Source: Isoperla grammatica
Lineage: Eukaryota; Arthropoda; Insecta; Plecoptera; Perlodidae
DNA length: 64,000 nucleotides
Assembly (NCBI GenBank): GCA_945910005.1
Contig: OX246746.1
Coordinates: 23,756,181-23,820,180 of the forward strand
Direction: 5' to 3'
Shown here piece after piece: positions 32,006 to 45,011 of this stretch. Under the pieces are notes generated by a model that searched no databases, was not told where the DNA came from, and saw only the letters and a list, made by a program, of their open reading frames with translations. Position numbers and translations under genes: made by a program. Positions within the stretch are counted from its first letter, which is position 1; every line of letters begins with the position of its first letter.

Positions 32006-34436
32006 CTGAAGAAATACATTAGATCAGTTCATGGGATGATTAGTGTTGAATCTAGATAAACCTCTGGAATTAAAGTGTATGACTAGCAACAGTTAAGATC
32101 CATTATTTACCAGTGTTTAGTATAAGTACATTAAGTCGCACTATTTATATTAATGATGTCAATATCATATGGCTTACCCCACTTCACGTAAAGCTCATAA
32201 AAGTTTCTGATATTTAAGGTAAACGCTCCAATTGCATGAATTACACATTAGGACTAGAACTGAATACTATTATGTTTAAACATGGCATACAAATGTATAC
32301 CATTGGTCTAGTCCGTATAGTGGCAGCCTTAAGACGTAGCAATAGAGTTGAAAATGATTATCATTTATTCTGCTCCTGTACTGTCTGGTAACTCGAGTAA
32401 AGCCCTTCAAGCCAGTGAATCGTTCCAAGCTTCCAAGCTTCAGACAAGACAACAAAATGCAATTACGTACACGTATCACGCAATCGCAACATAAGGCGTA
32501 TATTCACTTGATTTTGAATTCCTTTTTCCTATTGAGGGTCGTCAAATCTTACACAGTAAGTTCGAAATACCAACCCGAATAATTATAATATTACAAATAT
32601 GTTTCGTACTGGACTTAGATCTTACGAACCAAAATTAAGCCCTGCTGATTTTTACGATATGGTTTAGCACTATTGATATATGATTTTAAAACAGTAATTT
32701 AATATTGGTTTAATAACGGTTTTGGCATTGGCCGTAGTCTTTCATTATGATTGTGTTATATGTGTGTGGTTATGGTGGAAGACTAGAAGTTAAATTATCC
32801 TAAAGGTAGGTTTAATGATTTTCCAGCTGACATACAGAGCACAGAACTACGTTTGAATCTTAAAAGGGTACTGAGGGAACACATGTAGACAAAACAAAAA
32901 TTATAAAATATAATGACTGCTTTCGTTTAAAAACACAAAGAAATGTGTGTAGGGAATATTCCAATTTTGTTTATGCTGTACGGTTAGTGGATGCTATGTA
33001 TTTATTTTATCATTATTTGGAATAATGTTTTATGCTTATGAAAATGTAATTCGTTTGGCAGGTTTCTGTGTAAAATTCGAATATTTGTTGAATATTTGTG
33101 AAGATTTCATCATGATTTTTAAAAAATGAGGGAAAATGTTTAAATAGATTAAACACTGATACTTAGAATTATTCCTGGGTACTCGGGGTAGTGATAGGAG
33201 ATTCTTGTTCAGAGCTGGCGTTACAGAATAATAATACCTATATCGCAAGTTGTAAGCTGTACTGATATCGATGAGAAAGCCTGAGCCTTGGCCTAGCCAA
33301 CTGTATTCATTTTAATATTTTATGAATATTGCACTTTATGAGCAATAAATTATTACACTTTATGGGGTTTGCGCCTCACGCCCATATACAATGATAAGTG
33401 GATACATTATACATGTAAACTCACTAGTACATTCATACGCCTGCAAGGGATTATCATGTGTTAAAAGTAGCATCACAACCGGTGTCTTTGTCAAGACAAA
33501 CATTTCTTCTTTTCTTTTCTACCTATATCCATCCATCTCCACAAAACTTTACGATCTCTAAATTGACATAATGTCCCCAATAAGGCCCCCAACAACGTCG
33601 ACCAAGCTTCAAACTTTTCGACAGGAGTGTACATCATTAGGACCTCCCTCCGAGATCGTAATGAAATTCTTGGCTCAGAAATCATTGTCTCATGTAGCAC
33701 AGTTATTTCCTCATTAGACGTAAAGTGAATGAAAAAAGCAGCTCCCACATTTGAGCCGTTTTATGTAAACCAACGCTTATTTTTCAAACGATTTTAATAA
33801 ACGGTGGGAGGGGAAGTAGTTAACTCACAGACTAAGGGAGGAATTGTGTCAAGAGGACATGATGAGCGCTCCATTAAAAAACATAAACAATATTCTGAGA
33901 ACCGGCTTCACTACAATATAGCACCACAAAAAACACGACACAAATATTCTACCATGACGTTGATACTAAAAATATAAAAATCAGCTATTCAGTATTTAAT
34001 ATTTTGATACTTCTAAATGTATAATCATATAATCGAGTTTCAGTTTTGAGTTTTTGATTGATTGATTTTTAGTTAAGGGTTTATCGAGTAATGGAAGGGG
34101 AAAGGAGTAAGGGAACAGAAATACCCCTGCGCAGCTAACTTGCCTCATGAAATGAAATTTGAAGTTCTCCTATACTTATATTAAAAATACATTCCCTGTT
34201 CACTGCATATAGCAATATTTTGACGGTTAAATAATTTATTAACTGCTAAATTAAACTAAATTATTTACTAGCGAATCTTAATAAGAAACCTGCACAGGAA
34301 CAATTTCTCTCTTCGGAGCCCTCATTCAAGTACGTTGTCAGGCGCAAGATGCAACCGGTTGCAACTTGCCCAGCTTGCGCGATGCGACGCAATACGGACC
34401 ACCTAACAATGTTCTGGAATGAGGGCCCAACTAGGT
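32006..34436. other. Unannotated AT-rich sequence
   Basis: No supported gene or repeat. Short frames on both strands are AT-driven. Confidence 0.4.
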
Positions 34437-34439
34437 ATT

Positions 34440-34492
34440 GTTTTTTTTTTTTTTTTTTTTTTTTATAATCGACGCTCACACTTTTTTTTTTA
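34440..34492. repeat. Two poly-T runs
   Basis: Poly-T of about 24 bases at 34441-34464 and a second of about 10 bases near 34483. They could be the reversed A-tail of a minus-strand retroposon, but no body was identified. Confidence 0.85.
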
Positions 34493-34767
34493 TTAAAACG
34501 TATGTGGTCATCAAACCAAACAATGAAACCATAAAACTTAAACCATTCCAAGGGAACCTGAGTTTTGTCCCTGATTTAAACAATAATACATATTTCAAAC
34601 AATAACAACGTAAAATAAATTAATAAAGTATAAAGTATATTTTGCGATTTCCCCTGATGCACTGGTGGGTTTGACAAACTCCTTGCCATTTATTTAATTA
34701 TTTATATTTAGTTTAGAACTTTAGTGTCCACTTTTGGGTGGGGGGAAACAGATTTCTAGGAAGGTAT

Positions 34768-35095
34768 GATGATTTTTGGCCCAGGGACTGCTACCTTATC
34801 GTGGTGGGCAGGTTTGCGTGCTTTGTTGATCCCGAGAGCTTTGCCGGCGGAAGCGTATGCTTCTGGTAGGGCCACCCTAGCCGGACTGGTCGAGGAGGAG
34901 AAGTCAGACGAAGTGCAGTCCACACCCCAATCCCCTTTTATTCCCCTTTCTCCTTTCCTCACGCGCCCTTTTACTTGCCCCTTTCCTCCAAACAGCCCCC
35001 TATTTCATCTTCATATATCACCCACTCATTGTCTCGATTAGCCTCGTTGCAAAAATATGAGACGTTAAGCCCAAATAATCAACATTTGATAGATG
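34768..35095 (+). mobile_element. Non-LTR retrotransposon 5'-UTR-like block joined to a 3'-end-like block
   Basis: GGGACTGCTACCTTATCGTG at 34783-34802, then TGGTGGG, CCCGAGAGC, a GGAAGC/GCTTC hairpin and CTGGTAGGGCCACCCTAGCC are familiar to me from 5' ends of animal non-LTR elements. About 200 bases on, GAGACGTTAAGCCCAAATAA at 35058 resembles a common non-LTR or SINE 3' terminus. No ORF1 or ORF2 lies between, only a C/T-rich linker. It therefore looks like an internally deleted LINE or a SINE built from LINE ends. The 91-residue frame across it is not convincing. Family assignment rests on memory of the motifs. Confidence 0.5.
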
Positions 35096-35162
35096 AGGCT
35101 TTTTTGCTTCTGTGTTTAGATTCCATCGATGAGTGGTACGTATGGCTGTTAGTATGACAATC

Positions 35163-35282
35163 CCAACATTCATCTTGTAACTCAGGATAACCTTCAGTCA
35201 GGATTGACGGTACAGGGTATCGAACCAGTGACGTCCCGGATTAAAGCTTCGTGTGCTACCACTGAGCTATCATCCCTATCGG
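35163..35282 (-). mobile_element. tRNA-derived SINE (family A), well preserved
   Basis: Minus strand: GATAGCTCAGTGGTAGCACA (A box), CACTGGTTCGATACCC (B box), GTCAATCCTGACTGAAGGTT, then CCTGAGTTACAAGATGAATG. It is the clearest family A member, with both Pol III boxes near consensus, and directly follows the LINE-like block at 34768-35095. Confidence 0.8.
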
Positions 35283-36069
35283 TAATTAGAATAGTTAGCT
35301 TGGGACCACTATACAATAATCACAACACTAAAATAGGGATTTAGGAGATCTACGTTATTTACGGGCTATAACATTTACAGTCATCATTATACCTACACGA
35401 GTAGAACATCTCTCGCTTTTCCCTTTTTTCGGCAACAAAAAGGGTAATTATCAGTGATAAAGCGAGTTTCACAATGTGTGTATCCGGTGAGGTCCGCACT
35501 TCCAGCTGACTCGGAGGCACGTGAAGGGTACAACATGAATCACACGCCTATAGCTATGATGTATGATATCAATTGATAGTATTCATTCTATTCTAACTCA
35601 GTTCAGTTCAAGCTCCAGTGAACTTAGGACATTGACGATTATATATTAATCACGTTTTGTTTCCATAACGCAGGATGCTAAGTGTGGCCCATGGCGGAAG
35701 TCAGAAGTATTGTTTTTCATCACTACGTAATTGGATCAAATTACCAAGGTAGTTTTAACTTCACACATGAGCTGTCATGTTTTGATGAACCTTCCTACAA
35801 TAAACTAGCATCTAATTCCAGGAACGTGAACACAAAATGGGTTATAGTGGAGCCTACGTTGAATATTATTACTGTTACTGTCAACACCAATAAAATGTGT
35901 TGTGTACCTCATTGTTATATGTCACTTCACCTTCGCTCTGACAGACAGGTTTTTGTTTTAGTGTGGCTATTCCAACCGTTTTTTCCTTTCGTTTTTTTGG
36001 TCCAAATGCAAACAACTACACATTTTTTACAACTCATACTATCAATATTACGTTTTATTTTCACGCTAT
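35283..36069. other. Mostly unannotated; possible small exon at 35674
   Basis: At 35655-35673, TTTTGTTTCCATAACGCAG looks like a splice acceptor, followed by an ATG at 35675 and a 25-codon frame (MLSVAHGGSQKYCFSSLRNW, then IKLPR) up to CCAAG and GTAGTT. Support is weak. The longer 141-residue frame here runs into the snap-back element and is not credible. Confidence 0.25.
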
Positions 36070-36070
36070 A

Positions 36071-36353
36071 CGGAATCATAATATTAACGAGCAAGATGAA
36101 AGGGTGAAAGCTAACATTTTGATATTGCTTCGGCACAACTTTTTTATGGGATGTAGTTTGTAAAAAATACATTTTCAATAGTTTTCGGTATAAATGCATT
36201 TTTCGTCCGACGGTATGAAAAAAAAGAAAAACATATTTGCACCGGTTCACGAACAAATGTATTGTAAACTTCATTGTAAAAACAACTGTGTTAAAGCACT
36301 ACAAAAATGTGAACCTTTACAATTTCATCTTGCTCGCTAATAATATGATTCCG
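36071..36353. mobile_element. 283-bp snap-back element with 31-bp inverted ends
   Basis: The left CGGAATCATAATATTAACGA, continuing GCAAGATGAAA, is mirrored at the right by TTTCATCTTGCTCGCTAATA, continuing ATATGATTCCG. Imperfect pairing continues inward, so the whole unit can fold on an axis near 36212. It has no transposase and appears to be a young or selected palindrome, given the well matched ends. Confidence 0.85.
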
Positions 36354-38256
36354 TAATGGTAATAACTCCAAACGTATTAACTTATTTCACTAGTAGAAAC
36401 ATGTGTCACGCAGTCATTAATTCGTTGGAGTCGTACACATCTCAGTTTTCGTTTTGCAGTGTGTAGCTTTCTTGACTTGCTTGAAAACTTTATTTCGTGC
36501 GGTTGATGGTTGTATTTTCCCTGAGCATCACATTAATTATGGTTTAAACGTGATGGCGGGTAGTGGGAGAAACTAGAAGTGGCACGTAGACTGCTTCCGT
36601 TGAGAAACGCAGGGCGTCCCATACGAAGCGGACCGCCCGATGTTTCTTGCCCCAGCATCCACTGACGCCCAGATGAACGGAGATGCGAGACTAGCTGATG
36701 ATCATCTTCCAATTTACTCTAACTAGCGTAACCTATATTCACAGCAGGCAATTGGCTAAAGCTACACCACCTTCCGGCCTCGATTAATGCTTCATATGTC
36801 AACTGACTATAGACCACAGAGGCTAAAACTATAAGATTAAGATGATGATATTTGGACTCAACGTCTCATATTTCGGCAAAATTGCTAACGAGACGATTAT
36901 GAAGAAGATTCAGTGCCATATGATTGAGAGACATGCCCAAGTCTATGATTACTCAGCTTCTTCAAATAGTTGTCAAGGACATTAACTGATTAGCATGTCT
37001 CAAATTGATCACCACACAACTGTCACTAACTCTAAATTATTTGTGTCATTACATACTGGACATAACAGGTACATCAATTGATGATAAGGTGTTCACTCGA
37101 CAACTGTAACCTATTTTACCATGTTGACTTAGGGCTTTGACATAGGCCAATGCCTCACCATTTAGTTATCGAGTTGGGTTGTTAGGGGGGGGGGGGGGGG
37201 GGGTAGGGGGGGTCATTAGGCTGTTGCGGTCAAAGGAGCATGTTCCCATTATCACGACATGTATTCTCCCGTAGGGTGCAAATAGCGGCTTGTTCAACGA
37301 ACCCGTTCTATCACAGTCAAGCTTATGCGTGCCATAGTGACAGAGGTAAGCTGTATAGGCACGCAATAGTTGTCATGATTTGTTCACTTGTCTACAGCCC
37401 CAGTAGATATCAGAACAAAAACAAGTAGTATATGTGCCTTGATTAACACATCAACCACAAGAAAAGTTGAAACGGGGAGTGACATATTGTAATAATACTT
37501 GGCGAAAGTGAGGTTTGTTTATAAACAAGGATAATAACCGAGACATTAAAACGAAACTAGAGCATTTTTATTCACATCCACCACCAGAAAGTTGAAATTG
37601 GGTGAGTTTTCCGAAACAATCGGAAATCGATTTTATTTCTACGCCCGTGCGATGGATGAGAGTAGAAAGTAGTAAGTCGCGCACACGGAAAATCATAACC
37701 ATTCAACAAAATAGTTTTGTATGTTTAGTTATTGACACAATCTGATATATATTCATAGATAACATCGGACTGAGAGAGAGAAGTTCGAATCACTGGTGTA
37801 TTTCTGTCGTGTAATAGTTCCCAGAAAACTGAAAGATCTTGAACATATTTAGAAACTATTTAGTCCAGTAGCTCAATAGACTGAAGTGTTGAATGAGGAC
37901 ATCTGGAGGTTGTACAGTCGAGTCACACATGTAATACGTTAATTACAGATTTCTGTCACATCGTAATACCACAAAGATCAGACAAGCGCAAATACCTGTA
38001 AAATCACGCTGTAAAGCTGATGAGATATGAGGCAGGGATTGGCTTTGTATGTGATACCCGTATGTTGTTGTTTAGATACACCACAAATTAATTGCAGCAA
38101 TGTAGTTCAAGGTTAGTCCTTTGGACTCGGCATGTATTACACCATTACACAACAGTAACACGTGGAATGTCCTGTGGTCCTGATAGCTTACTGAGAATTA
38201 GCATCGGTACTTTCAACAGGAGTTTGGAAGGACCAGGAGCAGTATCTGCAATAGAA
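36354..38256. other. Unannotated sequence with one poly-G run
   Basis: A poly-G tract lies at about 37186-37203. A GC-richer patch at 36550-36680 shows no recognisable gene. GAAGTTCGAATCACTGGTG near 37781 resembles a lone B box. Confidence 0.4.
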
Positions 38257-38345
38257 TAGAATAGAAGAATGTTTATTGAATAATTAAGATACGTTACATA
38301 CATTGCTTATTTTGGCCACAGTAGGAAAACAATCTCCTGAGGTGT
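38257..38345 (-). mobile_element. LINE-type 3' end with (TTCTA)n tail
   Basis: Minus strand: AATGGCCACACCTCAGGAGA, then TCCTACTGTGGCCAAAAT (GGCCACA pairs with TGTGGCC), then TTCAATAAACATTCTTC and a TATTC repeat. A stem, AATAAA and a pentanucleotide tail are typical of a non-LTR 3' end. The upstream body toward 38600 is not recognisable. Confidence 0.55.
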
Positions 38346-39759
38346 GGCCATTTAATGAACAAAATGATACATATAAACTAGGAACTTATACACTAAGATA
38401 ATAATAAGAAAAGACAAGATTACTAGTAAATACAATATTTTAATAATTAGTATAAATTTGAGAGAACAGTTCATAATGTAAAGAAAACTATTGGCCTACT
38501 AACTAATGTTTATTTTATTTTATTTGTATAAAACTGTATATAAACACTGATAACAACCAATTTTTCACAAATAGACATCGTTTAAAGTTTGACGATTTCA
38601 ATGACGCTTTAAATAGTAAATTTCCTTGATCAAACCAAGTATAGGTATCTATATTTTTGTATTATATCAAAATGTGTAACAAAATATTGATTTGTCAGTT
38701 AAAGTTAGTGAAGCACGTATTACTTATATTTTGCTAAATTTTTCCCTTTTTCATGTATCAATTTGTTTATAGTTTGAGAAGGTTATGTGGGAAAAAAGTT
38801 ACAGATTTAGATGACCTGTTTGTTAACGTCAACCGTCAAGTTTGTAAATTGACTGTAATTTATTCCAATGAATAGTCCGAGAGGTTTAACCTTATGTGGG
38901 GATTGGGGAATGAAACCTAATGCAGATTCTGAGAAAAAGAGTTAATATTAAATAATATAATAAGTAAAATAATGGTGATAGTAATCATCATCAAAATATG
39001 TTAAAAAATCCATGTTTTGGTTCCAAACAGTTTTCTGTTATTCTCTGTTTCCTGGCAATCTTTTATTTCTACCTAGTGCTTATTCAGTACAAACATACAA
39101 ACAAATATTACAAACTATATATAGAACAATTGCATAGTAGAAAGTATAAAAAAGGTACAATCTATTAGCATTGTTACACTAAAAGCAGGAACAAACCCAC
39201 AAGTCCAATAAGCCAGGCAAAACAACAACGCTCCACACATTACGTTGCGGATGTTGAAGTTGTATCCTGTAACACTGGTCTTGACAGTTACTAAGCCGAT
39301 TATACATTTAGCACATTTCTACACAGGGGATTTTCGCTTTGCTCTTCATCTTTGAGTGATATAATCGCTATTAGTCTCTGCTGCAGAACGGGCTCTGGCA
39401 GCTGTATGTGCACATTATATTATTAACTACTGTTCATCTCGCATACAAACAATGCAGGATAACTCTTACGAATAATAAAGCAAACAAAACAGGGCTAAGT
39501 ATTCTTTATTGTCTGAGCATTGAGATTTTTATCATTTGAATTTTAAATTTGTTTTTATATATCCTTGGAAAGCTTTTAGAATTTCATAATCTAAGACATT
39601 CGGTAAGAAACGTCTGCGTCATACATTTCTGTTGCCAGTTATGTTGGCGCCGTTCATTTGTTATTGTTCTCATTCACAAGCTTCTAGCCAAAAGCTTGTG
39701 GTTTTGTAGACAATATCGTCTTTATGATTGATTCGTACACTTAACTCACTATGATGTGT
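38346..39759. other. Unannotated AT-rich sequence
   Basis: No supported gene or repeat. Confidence 0.45.
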
Positions 39760-39900
39760 TGTTCTACATCGATAGGGAACTCAATGGTAGCACACGAGGC
39801 TCAGATTTGGAAGGTTTTCGATTCCAAACCCTCTACCGGCAATCGTGATATAATGTCTTATGCGAGTTTTCCTGTCACAAGGCGAATCCAAGGATAGGGT
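39760..39900 (+). mobile_element. tRNA-derived SINE (family A)
   Basis: GGGAACTCAATGGTAGCACA (A box), AAGGTTTTCGATTCCAAAC (B box with one extra base), CTACCGGCAATCGTGATATA, then TTTTCCTGTCACAAGGCGAA. It aligns with the copy at 35163, head to body, and is moderately diverged. Confidence 0.7.
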
Positions 39901-41790
39901 AATAGTAAAAGTTCTCGGAAATTCCTTTCCTACTATTTTAAAGACTACAATACCTATTACCTTGCATAGTATTTAATACACCCGTGCTAAAACTGCATTT
40001 AATGCACTTATCTCGAAAACCAGTGTCGAATCACCAACCTCGAACACCAAAACATGCGAAATGTTTACTTTAAGATGGGTCTTCAACGGGTGGAAAGGCA
40101 TATGGTTTTTGGGATGAGAATTAATTTATTAAATATTATTCTTCACTAAATAATCAAACTTTGACCTGCGGTTTTTTCCTTGCTGCTAATAGTACATTCA
40201 GGTTTACCAGTGGAAGTATATATACTGAAACAGCATTTTACAATAGATTATGTTTACAGCCCACGTGGATGCAAAATATTCTTCTATTTTCCTCCTCTTT
40301 GGTCTTACTTCTTGATAGGCAATCTATAATGAACAATTTTGTTGAGATATAATTTTTCTTGTGTGTTTATATGACTGTGAATTGAAGCAAATGTTTAAAC
40401 TGTGAACTAATTTATGTATTATATTAATTTATGTATTATATTAATCTATCTAATTTGATCTTAGAACAAAACTTGTCCGTTTCCACCGAAACGGTAACTA
40501 GGCTATGTATTTACTATAGCATCCTCAAACTTCTACGGTCACAGTGCAATCAATTTAGTTTACTTTATGCACACGTAACAAAATGTGCACCTTGAATGTT
40601 TTCACAGGGCTAAAAAATCAAATAAAAAAACACATTTGTATAACTAGAAGTTACTCTTGGACTTTGTTGAAAAATGTCTCATTGTTGCTCACAGTTGCTA
40701 AACTTTATTACATTTCGTAAACTACTCAGCCAACGGAACTTTGAGGGAATTCTTAGTTTGTTTTGATTTACCTGCCTACTTTTTAGATCAATTATTTGCT
40801 AAGCGTGTTTGTAGATCAAATTTTACCAACAGCTTCACGTTAAGTTGTCGTTATGAAAAATTGTTTCTTATGATCTCACGTAGAATTTTCTTGTTATGTC
40901 ATTCAGTATTATTCAGTATTATTGAAGGGTTTTTAAACCTCTTACATTTTATGAAACATTGCTACGAGTTAAAGGAAAATACAATTCATAAAAAAAAAAC
41001 GTGTGCCATAAAATATTCCATTTATTTCTATTTTTATTTATCGAGTTTATTCGCGATATAGTTTGCCAAATTGTAGTATGAAATATTGCTTCCTCAATAT
41101 TCCTTCAGTTACTAAATTATTTTGTATTTTAAATGATTTTATTTTCAATAAAACGTTTTACTGAATGGTACGTTTTGGATTCTCATACATCCAATAAATT
41201 TGAAATTTGCTTAAATTGATAAATTGAGTTCTTAAATTCAGAACTTGCTTTGAAAACACAACATTTTTAAATGTCCATATTTCACTTGTATTTTAAACAT
41301 AAAACTAAATAATTCTTTAATATTATAATATTTATTTCTCTATATCTAGCTTTAACGTAATAATCAGTTATAATTTTGTTAGTAACTCTCCCTAAAGAAA
41401 GAAGTCGAGGATTTGGGAGGCTTTATTAGGGCTAATACTGCCTTCTTCAGCTTGTTACGAGAACCTATAATATGTTCGAAAGACAAAGAATTACATAATG
41501 CATGTTTTTATATCTAAAGCCTGTTTACCAATTTGATGTCATATTCATCTTGTATTACATTTCTATGTAATCTACATTATATGTACACAGTTCATCTTGT
41601 AATAATATCATTACTCAAATCTCAAATTTCAGAAATGCCTATAATCTTAGCTTTAGTTGTTAAGCATAGTTGTTTTCCTAAATATGTTAAGTACTCTATA
41701 TAATATTGCACTTGTGGGACTTTTGTTCCGTTGTCAATAAAGAATAAATTATATGAACGAGAAAAATCTCGAAAAAATCATTCACGATTT
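39901..41790. other. Unannotated AT-rich sequence
   Basis: A 20-bp tandem duplication (TAATTTATGTATTATATTAA) lies near 40410-40445. The 106-residue frame at 40741-41061 is Phe/Leu/Ile-rich without domain features, and I do not call it. Confidence 0.4.
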
Positions 41791-41860
41791 CCTAGGACGG
41801 GAATAGAACCAGAAAATTTCCGGTTTAGTTTCGTCTATACCGTTTTAACGCTGAGTAATT
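41791..41860 (-). mobile_element. Decayed tRNA-like SINE head
   Basis: Minus strand: CTCAGCGTTAAAACGGTATA, then TCTGGTTCTATTCCCGTCC, a B box with two changes. The A box is poor. Confidence 0.35.
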
Positions 41861-42131
41861 TCTGTTAGTTTTACAGCTTATCGGGTATTGTACATTGGAA
41901 TACTCTAGTGTATTGAGTGACTAGTTTAGTGTTGTACAACTTTTCAAACTGTTCGTATTCTATCCACCCAGTACAGATCTGAACATTTACAAACCGAACT
42001 TATTTAGATGCACAGAAGTTATTTTAGTTAGACCATTGTAAACTATACCGTTCAAAATGCAGTGAAGCCGAGTTAGTACAGAAGTGGGAGTTGGATGCAC
42101 CAAAGTCTAGTTTTAATAGTAACCTATTTAC

Positions 42132-42357
42132 GTTAGCTTTCAGAAGAGCAATTATCTCTTCAGATCTAAGCTGAAATAACATAAACAGTAAGTATGTCAA
42201 GACTATGAAGAGTATGAAACCGTGCACACAAATTAAACACAACCAGCTGCATAAATTTGCACCACATCCTTCCAGCAGCTGAAAAACCCTCGTGTCTGGC
42301 AACGAGTTGTCTGCTTGTTTAGTATTATGTTGAACACAGAAATATACAAACTTGAGA
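42132..42357 (-). CDS. Candidate coding exon with one membrane segment
   Basis: A good minus-strand acceptor (TTTTTGTTTGGTCCGCAG) opens 226 nt without stops, ending at GCTAAC and GTAAAT. The peptide begins SLKFVYFCVQHNTKQADNSL and contains a hydrophobic run, LCLICVHGFILFIVLTYLLF, long enough for one transmembrane helix, then a charged helix with LRSEEIIALLKAN. An insect chemoreceptor exon would fit this profile, but I see no diagnostic motif. A second acceptor-like TTATTTCAG lies inside the frame. No partner exon was found, so this may be a chance frame. Confidence 0.25.
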
Positions 42358-42368
42358 CTGCGGACCAA

Positions 42369-45011
42369 ACAAAAACTTACACGTATAAAAAATGCGTTCG
42401 CGAAGAAAATTATTTAATATTTATGAATAACAATAATTATTAAAAGCAATAGTCTGGCGGACAAATCTGTGTTTTAAAGCACGCAATTTAAATATAATGG
42501 TTGTTTCAACAAACCATAGTAACAGCCAATAATTATCACAGATAACACAGGATAAGTTGTGTTTCCAAAGCTTTTAGTGCAAAGTATAATTTGAAGCGTC
42601 CTTCTAGCATATGCACGAAAACCAATCTTGTGACGCATAGCAAAGCGAAGTGAGCCAACAGACAACACATTTCTTTGGAAATATCCAACAATTTACGGAC
42701 ATTCCATCCACGTACTTTAAATTATAATATATATTTCATGTTAATAACATATGTTTATACTGAAGTGACGAATCTATAGTAATAATTATTGTTTCATTGA
42801 TTCGACGGAGCTAAAAAGTTTATATTTCTGCAACGAGGCTATTCGAGACGATGAGCGGATGCTTTTCATGAATAATAGCGCAGGGGGGTCGAAGCTCAAG
42901 ATAAGGGTTGAGCAGGGAAGGGTGGAAAAGGGTAAGATAGGAGGGGGCTGGATGGAGGTTCTACTCCAACAAGATCAATAAGTGTGAAAAGAATAATAGG
43001 AAAGGTTAAGAAAAATAATGAGTAAGAAGACCGACACCATAATGGGACCATTCAAGATGGGTATTAGTAATATTGTTGCGGTGACCAGTTTTGATTCTGA
43101 ACGGAATTGCTACTCAAAACTTGCTTCAACAACAGTAAGGAATGTGCATTCAGTTTATACTGTTGTGGCTTCATCTAAATATAAACATTGTACAACACAA
43201 CAAGTAAATGTGTCTCTTCTCGGCACAACAATCCATTAAAATTTTGGGAAATTGTTTCAAAATAGAATACGTTGTTTTTTATTTTCTCATTTCCATGTAA
43301 TCTGTGCCTTATTATTTCTATATTTCATTACATATATTTCCTAGTTATAAACAGAACTAACTTTTGAACATCTCGCTCAGAGTTAAACCCCAGCAACGTG
43401 ATGCCATGTGAAACTATTCCACACATGACCTATAACTGTTCAAAGGTCCCTTTCAAGCACTGAGTGTAACCAAACGGCCGCACTAAGCTGCTTTGCGCGT
43501 ACACAAGTTAAAGTATGGACAGTCCCAGTCGGCTTTTATGGTTGTATGTACCACGTTACACAAGACTTAGTATACCGTCACTATTCTTTGAGACTTAGTT
43601 GGATTCAGACACCAATCATGCTTTCAAAAGAAATGTACTCACTCACGAACCACTACCCTTTCATGTTAACATCTGTAGTAAAACCATTTATATTTTCACA
43701 GTAATGGTGTTTTGCCGGGTAAGAAAAAGAACTCGGAACATATCAGAGAGGAAATAACATAGTCTATGGGAGGGGTAGATTCTGCAATTACATCTTTGAT
43801 GCAATTCGTCTCACTACTGGCTCTGACCTAAAACATAAACCAGGGACCGTCAATTAAAATCAAAGGAGGTCCAGTCACAAAGTTTATAAGTTATCGTGAG
43901 GTCCAAGGCGTTTCAATGAGAAAAATTGCGCCTCCAGTCCTGAACCGTTTTCCGAAAATCGGGCTCTCTAATAACAAAATAAAATATTACTGAAATTACT
44001 AAAGAGCGTAGGTCGACATTCAACTCATCCACAACCATACGCGAAATGTCACAACCTGCAATATTTCTGTAGAAATAAGCAGTAGCCTAAACGTAATTAT
44101 ATTTTAAGCAAAGAGATATTTTACTCTTAAACCGTTATCACACAACAGTTATCTTAGTATTTAAGCAGAATTTTGCAGGAAACTCAGGGTGGGTTCTAAA
44201 AGAATAGTTTTTTGTTTGAGTCTCCAAAGCATTGGGAGTCCACTCGACATCTTTATACAGCTATAACTTGTCCAGTAGCTGAGTAGCTGACGGTAGTTTC
44301 ATTAACTATTTTGGAGAAACCGGTTTTTATACGTAGGTAATACCTAAAATCCGTCATGGACGAAAACCGGGCTATCACCAGACAAATGTTAGCTTGAGCC
44401 ACGAATACCTCGACTGACAGATGGTACGGTGGAGTGAGGCCATAGCAATGTTATACTTTAATTGCATAGCTTTGCTTCTTGGGTTTCATCCTAGCTTTGA
44501 GCGGAGACAGAATTAGCTGAAGCCTTGTCTACGGTTACTTGAGACGAGTGGCTATGAGTACACTCGTTATTGTAAATCCCTGGAAGATCAACATGTGACA
44601 GATTAGTTCAGGAGAGAGTTCAGAGGTTCAAACCCAAGCTCGTCCTTCTTCCAAGAGAGTCGCTGAGATGGGCAAAGAATTTTTATTAATTCCAATACTC
44701 TTTCATGTTTCAAATGAAAATACTTGAAGAGTCAGTAAAAGTGTATTTAATTTGCACCTGCATGTCGTACCATATACACAACAAAAGACGTCTTCCACGA
44801 AGGGCCTTGTAGAGCTGGAAGAACACAGGAGACCATGATTGGTGTCAAATGGTTTCAAACCAGTCATTTACCAATAACTTAGCCAACATGTTGTTTCTCT
44901 AGCAGAATCGAGAAACGTTTGTGATATCGGTGGTAGTACACTTGTGTCCCTAGGCTATATTCTGTAAAGCACACGAATGTACAGTGTATCACTCCTCAGA
45001 TTACCCATGTG
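42369..45011. other. Unannotated AT-rich sequence
   Basis: No supported gene. GAGGTTCAAACCCAAGC near 44625 resembles a lone B box without an A box. Confidence 0.4.

Noticed and set aside
35682..36107. 141-residue plus-strand open frame
   Set aside because: It runs into the snap-back element at 36071, has no domain, and its Phe/Ile/Leu-rich end is typical of AT-rich chance frames.
37770..37800. Lone B-box-like GAAGTTCGAATCACTGG
   Set aside because: No A box at the proper distance and no SINE body.
40741..41061. 106-residue plus-strand frame rich in Phe, Leu and Ile
   Set aside because: There is no ATG at its start, no domain and strongly AT-driven composition.
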